From positions 1 through 10,963 of the forward strand of contig JAPSGP010000066.1 of assembly GCA_031177445.1 (NCBI GenBank): 10,963 nucleotides of DNA, in the 5' to 3' direction. The DNA comes from Acidimicrobiia bacterium (GTDB taxonomy: Bacteria; Actinomycetota; Acidimicrobiia; IMCC26256; JACDBD01). The notes below the pieces were generated by a model. The model worked only from the letters and a program-made list of their open reading frames with translations, made no database searches and was not told where the DNA came from. Below are positions 6,892 to 10,963 of this stretch, in pieces. The position numbers were made by a program, and so were the translations under genes. Each line of letters starts with the position of its first letter. Position 1 is the first letter of the stretch.

Positions 6892-7539
6892 ATGAACGCG
6901 CTTCTCGCTCCCCTCCGCCGACCCCTCGCCGTCGCCCTTGCGGCCGTCGCGCTGGTTGCGGTCGCGTGCGTCCCCGAGCCCGACCCTTCGACGCGCACGC
7001 GCGCGGTGATGGGGCACTCGACCCTCACCTGGGAGCAGCTGGCCTGGTACTTCGTGTCGCACGACCCGGACAGCGGCGGGCCCTTGCTCACCCTCCCCAT
7101 CGAGGACCTCACGAAGTACTACGCGTGGGAGGGTGCCCTGGAGGGCGTCAAGGGTGACATCGCCTTCGCCCAGGCCATCGTCGAGACCGGCTGGTTCCGC
7201 TACGGCGGCCAGGTGGAGTGGACACAGAACAACTTCGCCGGCATCGGCGCGGTCGACGGCGGTGCAGGGGGCGCGACGTTCCCGAACGCGATCACGGGCG
7301 TGCGGGCCCAGATCCAACATCTGCGGGCCTACGCCGATTCGACCGCCACGAAGTGCGCGCAGCCGCCGCTCAACAATCCTTGCGTCGATCCGCGCTTCCA
7401 CCTCGTCAGCCCGAAGGGCAAGGCACCGACCTGGGAACAGATGGGCAACGGCAACTGGGCCACCGACACCGAATATGCGTCCAAGGTGCTCTCGGTCTAC
7501 AACGACATGCGGGCCTTCGCGGGCTTCCCTTCGATCTGA
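6892..7539 (+). CDS. Exported glucosaminidase-like protein (putative lipoprotein)
   Basis: 215 residues from ATG 6892. The N-terminus is a typical export signal: two arginines at 9-10, a hydrophobic stretch 12-25, then Cys26 in AVAC followed by a Pro/Asp-rich spacer. This may be a lipobox, though position -3 is Ala rather than the preferred Leu, so plain Sec secretion is possible. About residues 86-150 match the core of glucosaminidase (GH73/FlgJ-type) domains: DIAFAQAIVETGW with the presumed catalytic Glu98, then QNNFAGIG (112-119), and FPNAITGVRAQIQHLRAYA (130-148). These enzymes cut between GlcNAc and MurNAc in peptidoglycan. Cys155 and Cys164 could form a disulfide. There is no cell-wall-binding repeat. 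The start has no clear Shine-Dalgarno. It lies 100 bases after the XRE gene and may or may not be co-transcribed. Its stop is 6 bases from that of the convergent SDR gene. Confidence 0.85.
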   Translation: MNALLAPLRRPLAVALAAVALVAVACVPEPDPSTRTRAVMGHSTLTWEQLAWYFVSHDPDSGGPLLTLPIEDLTKYYAWEGALEGVKGDIAFAQAIVETGWFRYGGQVEWTQNNFAGIGAVDGGAGGATFPNAITGVRAQIQHLRAYADSTATKCAQPPLNNPCVDPRFHLVSPKGKAPTWEQMGNGNWATDTEYASKVLSVYNDMRAFAGFPSI

Positions 7540-7545
7540 TCGCGT

Positions 7546-8361
7546 TCACCACAGGTCGGGGGCGTCAGGTGGCGGCGGGTACGGGAACTTGGCGCCCACG
7601 CCGCCGTCGACGAGCAGCGTCTGGCCGGTGACGTAGCCGGCGAGGTCGCTGGCGAGGTACAGGATCGCGGCCGCGATGTCGGCAGGCTGGGCCACGCGGC
7701 GCAGGGGAGTATTGGCGATGTTGTTGCGGCGTCCCTCCTCGCCCAGGTAGGCGGAGACGCGTGGAGTCCACACCACGCCGGGCGCAACCGCGTTGACGCG
7801 AATGCCGCGCGGCCCCAGCTCGACCGCGGCCGACCGGACCAGCGCCATCAGCCCGGCCTTGGCGGCCCCGTACGCGGCGTGCGCAGGCGCACCGGTGAAG
7901 CCCGAGGCCGAGGCGACGAACACCATCGTGCCGCCACCCGCGCGGGCCAGCGCGTGTCCGCCCAGCGACACCGCCAGGAACGCGTGACGCAGCACGATGT
8001 CGTGCTCCCAGTTCCAGTGCTCGTCGTCGGCTTCGAGCAGCGAGGCGTAGCGCGCCATCCCGATGATGTCGACGACGCCGTGGAGCCGGCCCAGTGCTGT
8101 TTCGGCGTCGTCGAAGAGCCGCAGCGCGTCCGGCCGAGAGGTCGCGTCGCCCGACCACGCCACTCCCTCCACCTCGCGGGCGATGTCGTCCGCGAGCGCG
8201 GCGTCGATGTCGACGCAGAAGACGCGTGCGCCGGCGGACGACAGCGCGTGGGCGGCCTGGCGGCCGATGCCCTGGCCGGCACCGAGCACCACGAAGTTGC
8301 GGCCGTCGAGCCGGAGCAGCCCGGGGTAGTCGGGAACGGGAGTGTCGTCGGAGCGGGTCAG
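7546..8361 (-). CDS. SDR-family NAD(P)-dependent oxidoreductase, probable CTG start
   Basis: A classical short-chain dehydrogenase of 271 residues if started at CTG 8361. Numbering from there, the cofactor loop is GAGQGIG (27-33), Asp52-Asp54 after beta-2 favour NAD(H), and the catalytic set is Ser151, Tyr164 and Lys168 (YGAAK). The usual NNAG motif after beta-4 is replaced by DIIG. The C-terminus is proline-rich (FPYPPPPDAPDLW). The first standard start codon in the frame is GTG 8292, but this would remove part of beta-1 (the segment LRLDGRNFVVLGAG). The frame stays open upstream without any ATG, GTG or TTG. CTG 8361-8359 overlaps the TGA of the upstream mscR gene as CTGA, the usual arrangement for translational coupling, so I take it as the start; GTG 8292 is the conservative choice. 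The substrate is unknown. It is the last gene of the endonuclease-fold/mscR operon. Confidence 0.88.
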   Translation of the reverse strand: MTRSDDTPVPDYPGLLRLDGRNFVVLGAGQGIGRQAAHALSSAGARVFCVDIDAALADDIAREVEGVAWSGDATSRPDALRLFDDAETALGRLHGVVDIIGMARYASLLEADDEHWNWEHDIVLRHAFLAVSLGGHALARAGGGTMVFVASASGFTGAPAHAAYGAAKAGLMALVRSAAVELGPRGIRVNAVAPGVVWTPRVSAYLGEEGRRNNIANTPLRRVAQPADIAAAILYLASDLAGYVTGQTLLVDGGVGAKFPYPPPPDAPDLW

Positions 8362-9443
8362 AGGACCACCACCGAGCGCAGCACCTGGCCTCGTTCCATC
8401 TTGTGGAACGCGTCCTCGACCTCATCGAGCGCGATGGTCTCCGACACGAACCGGTCGAGGTCGAGCCGGCCTCCGAGGTACATGTCGATCAGCATCGGGA
8501 AGTCACGACTGGGGAGGCAGTCGCCGTACCACGACGGTTTGAGCGCGCCGCCTCGGCCAAAGAACTCGATCATCGGCAGCTCGATCGTCATCGTCGGGTC
8601 GGGCACGCCCACCTGGACGAGCGTGCCAGCGAGGTCGCGGGCGAAGAACGCCTGCTTGGCGACCTCGGGATGCCCGACCGCTTCGATGCACACGTCCGCG
8701 CCGTTGCCATCGGTGAGCGCACGGACGCCCTCGACGGGATCGGCGGTGCTGGCATCGATGGTGTCGGTGGCGCCGAACTCGCGCGCCCACTCGAGCTTCC
8801 GGGGGTCGAGGTCGATGGCGATGATCTTGCTGGCGCCGGCGATGCGAGCGCCGGCGACGGCAGCATCGCCGACGCCGCCGCAACCGAAGACCGCGACGGT
8901 GTCGCCGCGCTGCACGTTGCCCGTGAGCATGGCGGCGCCGAGGCCGGCCATCACCCCGCAGCCGACGAGCCCCGCCGCCTCGGGGCGCGCCGCCGGATCG
9001 ACCTTCACCGCCTGCCCGGAAGCGACCAACGTGCGCTCGGCGAACGCGCCGATGCCGAGCGCGGGGGAGAGCGGCGTGCCGTCGGCGAGCGTCATCGACT
9101 GGCGGGCGTTGCGGCTGTCGAAGCAGTGCCACGGGCGGCCGCGTCGGCAGGAGCGGCAGCGCCCGCACGGCGCACGCCAGGCGAGGATGACGTAGTCGCC
9201 CGGCTCGACCTCGCCGACGCCGTCGCCGACGGCTTCGACGACCCCGGCGGCTTCGTGCCCGAGCAGGAACGGGAACTCGTCGTTGATGGCACCTTCGCGG
9301 TAGTGCAGGTCGGTGTGGCACACCCCACACGCCTGGACGCGGACCAGCGCCTCACCCGGCCCGGGATCGGGCACCAGGACCGTCTCGATCGAAACCGGCG
9401 CGCCCTTCTCCCGGGCGACGACCCCGCGTACCTCGTGTGCCAT
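8358..9443 (-). CDS. mscR: S-(hydroxymethyl)mycothiol dehydrogenase (mycothiol-dependent formaldehyde dehydrogenase)
   Basis: 361 residues from ATG 9443, with an AAGGGGGA Shine-Dalgarno about 5 bases upstream; the frame runs much further upstream, but that part is a shadow of the next gene. It is a zinc-dependent medium-chain dehydrogenase. Catalytic zinc ligands are Cys42 (GVCHTD), His63-Glu64 (GHEAAG) and Cys162 (GCGVMAG); the structural zinc site is Cys93, Cys96, Cys99 and Cys107. The Rossmann loop GCGGVG is at 187-192 and Asp211 favours NAD. The segments YREGAINDEFPFLLGHEAAG and SWYGDCLPSRDFP match, as I remember it, the mycobacterial MscR enzyme, of the same length. It oxidises the adduct of formaldehyde and mycothiol, and also reduces S-nitrosomycothiol. 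It is the middle gene of a leftward operon, 29 bases after the endonuclease-fold gene and overlapping the SDR start. A closely related alcohol dehydrogenase is the alternative. Confidence 0.93.
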   Translation of the reverse strand: MAHEVRGVVAREKGAPVSIETVLVPDPGPGEALVRVQACGVCHTDLHYREGAINDEFPFLLGHEAAGVVEAVGDGVGEVEPGDYVILAWRAPCGRCRSCRRGRPWHCFDSRNARQSMTLADGTPLSPALGIGAFAERTLVASGQAVKVDPAARPEAAGLVGCGVMAGLGAAMLTGNVQRGDTVAVFGCGGVGDAAVAGARIAGASKIIAIDLDPRKLEWAREFGATDTIDASTADPVEGVRALTDGNGADVCIEAVGHPEVAKQAFFARDLAGTLVQVGVPDPTMTIELPMIEFFGRGGALKPSWYGDCLPSRDFPMLIDMYLGGRLDLDRFVSETIALDEVEDAFHKMERGQVLRSVVVL

Positions 9444-9472
9444 CGCGTCCCCCTTGTGCGATGCCTCCTGTG

Positions 9473-10234
9473 TTAGCCGACTCGCAGCCGCACCCGCACG
9501 GGGCGGTGGTCGGACCCGACGTCGTCGAGGATCGCGCCCTCGATCACCTCGACGTCGCCTCGCACAAACACGTGATCGATCTGGCTGTGTGGCCGGTGTG
9601 CCGGCCAGGTGCGACCGCGCACCGCGCGCCGCCACCCCGGGAGCATGCCGCTCACCGCCGGACCCCAGAAGTTGAAGTCGCCCACGAGGATCGCCGGCCG
9701 GCCGGGCCGTGGGAGCTGCCGCCGCAACCGTTGGAGCTGGATCGGCGGGCCGTACGGCAGGCGGGAGGAGAGGTGGAGGCCGACGAGATCGACCGCGGTG
9801 CCGTCGACGTCGAGCTCGAGATGCAGCGCGCAGCGCTCCTTGGCGGGGTCGGCCGGCACCCGTCCAACGGGGAGCTTGCCGAGCGCCTTGGCCGGCACCC
9901 GGCTCACGACCGCGAGACCGAAGCTGCCGGCGTCTTGGCCGTGGCGGTACGTGATGCGCGGGAACGGCTCGCAGGTGCCGCGGCCGAAGATTGCTTCGTG
10001 CACGGTCGCTTTCTTGCTCGCGGCGATGCCGTACACGGCCGCAGGCTCGGCGTCGGGCCACCACGTCTCTTGGAGCACGAGGACGTCGGCATCGAGCGCG
10101 CCGAGCGTGCCGGCCATGTCGTAGGACCCGTTCGGCGACAGCGGCTTCTGCGAGCGCCACAGTCTCGGCACGGAGATGCCGGAAGTGAGGATGCCCCCGT
10201 GCACGTTGAAGGTGGCGATGGTCAGCTCGGCCAT
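9473..10234 (-). CDS. Endonuclease/exonuclease/phosphatase-fold protein
   Basis: 253 residues from ATG 10234. The start was chosen because MAELTIATFNVHGG is the usual family opening; the 33 residues before it in the open frame are arginine-rich and lie in the control region. Family motifs in order: TFNVHGG (Asn10), VLQETWW (Glu56, metal ligand), LVGLHLSSRL (His154), LVGDFNFWG (Asp186, Asn188), SQIDHVFV (Asp220) and SDHRPV (Asp242-His243). All catalytic positions are present, so a Mg2+-dependent phosphodiesterase or phosphatase is expected, acting on DNA, RNA or a phospho-lipid headgroup; the family alone does not tell which. No signal peptide is visible. It is the first gene of the operon with mscR and an SDR, and divergent from a second SDR gene. 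A role in repairing formaldehyde damage would fit the context but is only inference. Confidence 0.9.
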   Translation of the reverse strand: MAELTIATFNVHGGILTSGISVPRLWRSQKPLSPNGSYDMAGTLGALDADVLVLQETWWPDAEPAAVYGIAASKKATVHEAIFGRGTCEPFPRITYRHGQDAGSFGLAVVSRVPAKALGKLPVGRVPADPAKERCALHLELDVDGTAVDLVGLHLSSRLPYGPPIQLQRLRRQLPRPGRPAILVGDFNFWGPAVSGMLPGWRRAVRGRTWPAHRPHSQIDHVFVRGDVEVIEGAILDDVGSDHRPVRVRLRVG

Positions 10235-10240
10235 GGCGCG

Positions 10241-10265
10241 ATGCACGCTACCGGGAGGCGTGCAT
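10241..10265. promoter_or_regulatory. Perfect 8-bp inverted repeat, candidate operator
   Basis: ATGCACGC (10241-10248) and GCGTGCAT (10258-10265) are exact reverse complements with a 9-base gap. The dyad lies in the 71-base gap between two divergent genes, right beside the start of the leftward operon. Its size and symmetry suit a dimeric repressor such as a TetR or GntR protein; no such gene is in the window. Confidence 0.5.
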
Positions 10266-10295
10266 AGTCTCTGACCAGGCCGGATAACCGATCCC

Positions 10296-10301
10296 GAGGA
10301 G
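10296..10301 (+). promoter_or_regulatory. Shine-Dalgarno site of the right-edge SDR gene
   Basis: GAGGAG lies 4 bases before ATG 10306, a slightly short gap, and fixes that start. It is the only clear ribosome-binding site near it. Confidence 0.6.
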
Positions 10302-10305
10302 CGAG

Positions 10306-10963
10306 ATGGGCGACGCGACCGCCGCAACCGCAACCGTGAACGAAGCGTTCGACCTGTCGGGACGGGTGGCGGTGCTCACCGGCGGTGGCAGCGGCATCGG
10401 GCGCGCGACCGCGCAGGTGCTCGCGGGCGTCGGTGCCACCGTCGTCCTCGGTGACATCGACGAGAAGGCGGCCCAGGAGACGGCCGACGACATCTCGTCG
10501 CGGGGTGGCACCGCGCTCCCCGTGCGCACCGACGTGACGAAGCGGTCCGAGGTCGACGCCATCGTCGACCGAGCCGTCGGCGAGTACGGGCGACTCGACG
10601 TCATGGCGAACATCGCCGGGATCCCGCACAACCAGCTGGTCGTGGACGTCACCGAGGACGAGCTCGACCGGGTGCTGAGCATCAACCTCAAGGGTGTGTT
10701 CTACGGCTGCCAGGCGGCGATGCGGGTCATGACGCCGCAAGGGGCCGGGAGCATCGTCAACGTGTCGTCGGGCGCGATCGACTTCCCCAACCCGACGCTG
10801 GCGTGCTACGCGATGTCCAAGGCCGCGGTCGCGATGCTTACCAAAACACTCGCGATCGAAGCCGGACCGCACGGGGTTCGGGTCAACGCGCTCGCACCGG
10901 GCGTGATCCTCACGAACTTCTCCCGTCACTACTTCGACAAACCCGACGGGTCGATCGACGAGG
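10306..10963 (+). CDS. SDR-family oxidoreductase, 3'-truncated by the window
   Basis: The frame is open from ATG 10306 to the right edge (219 full codons seen); a complete member would have about 250-290. The N-terminal tail is Ala/Thr-rich. Then come the cofactor loop TGGGSGIG (25-32), Asp50 after beta-2 (NAD preference), the ANIAG motif (Asn102), Asn127 in SINLKG, and the catalytic Ser155, Tyr168 and Lys172 (YAMSK), then the PGVILT segment (198-203). This is a classical SDR with a complete Asn-Ser-Tyr-Lys tetrad, in contrast to the other SDR of this window, which lacks the NAG motif. The sequence resembles 3-oxoacyl reductase-like or alcohol-dehydrogenase-like SDRs; the substrate cannot be told. 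It is divergent from the endonuclease-fold/mscR operon across 71 bases with a perfect inverted repeat, so the two may be controlled together. Confidence 0.92.
   Translation, partial: MGDATAATATVNEAFDLSGRVAVLTGGGSGIGRATAQVLAGVGATVVLGDIDEKAAQETADDISSRGGTALPVRTDVTKRSEVDAIVDRAVGEYGRLDVMANIAGIPHNQLVVDVTEDELDRVLSINLKGVFYGCQAAMRVMTPQGAGSIVNVSSGAIDFPNPTLACYAMSKAAVAMLTKTLAIEAGPHGVRVNALAPGVILTNFSRHYFDKPDGSIDE

Noticed and set aside
7879..9476. Long rightward open frames opposite the mscR and SDR genes
   Set aside because: Their translations are low-complexity Arg/Ala/Asp-rich and show no family motif; the opposite strand has complete enzyme signatures.
9444..10160. N-terminal extension of the mscR frame by 239 codons, suggesting a fusion
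   Set aside because: The extension is Arg/Pro-rich shadow sequence of the endonuclease-fold gene, and a proper ATG with Shine-Dalgarno lies at 9443.
10222..10929. Leftward open frame opposite the right-edge SDR
   Set aside because: The rightward frame encodes a textbook SDR with all catalytic residues; the leftward translation is His/Arg/Asp-rich shadow.

Overview
This window looks like a chromosomal segment of a high-GC actinobacterium. The base composition is GC-rich throughout, several genes use GTG starts, and one gene closely resembles the mycothiol-dependent formaldehyde dehydrogenase (MscR), a pathway confined to Actinobacteria. An Acidimicrobiia-like lineage is my guess from the general feel of the proteins; it is not proven by the sequence. 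I see no rRNA, tRNA, CRISPR array, insertion sequence, phage gene or plasmid feature. Coding density is very high and no stretch above 300 bases lacks a gene.

Layout: (1) 2-1549 (+), the 3' part of a glycoside hydrolase family 15 enzyme (glucoamylase/trehalase class), cut by the left edge. (2) 1556-2641 (-), a 2-oxoacid dehydrogenase E2 acyltransferase that has a subunit-binding domain and a catalytic domain but no lipoyl domain. It is divergent from (3) 2765-4915 (+), an E1 alpha-beta fusion of branched-chain type. (4) 4988-6010 (-), a patatin-like phospholipase, divergent from (5) 6091-6342 (+), an 83-residue amphipathic protein, and (6) 6426-6791 (+), an XRE-family regulator. (7) 6892-7539 (+), an exported glucosaminidase-like protein. 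(8) A leftward operon read from right to left: an endonuclease/exonuclease/phosphatase-fold protein (9473-10234), MscR (8358-9443) and an SDR oxidoreductase (7546 to about 8361). (9) 10306 to the right edge (+), a second SDR, truncated by the window.

How the genes may work together: the divergent E1/E2 pair should form a 2-oxoacid dehydrogenase complex, but it needs a lipoyl domain supplied from elsewhere. The patatin, small amphipathic protein and XRE regulator share a divergent control region with a good sigma-70-like promoter overlapped by inverted repeats. This resembles, at the level of gene arrangement, the small-protein-plus-regulator pairs linked to lipid bodies or HBHA in other actinobacteria, and is my best candidate for an under-described module. 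The MscR operon is probably for formaldehyde or nitrosothiol detoxification. A perfect 8-bp inverted repeat lies between it and the divergent SDR gene and is a strong operator candidate.
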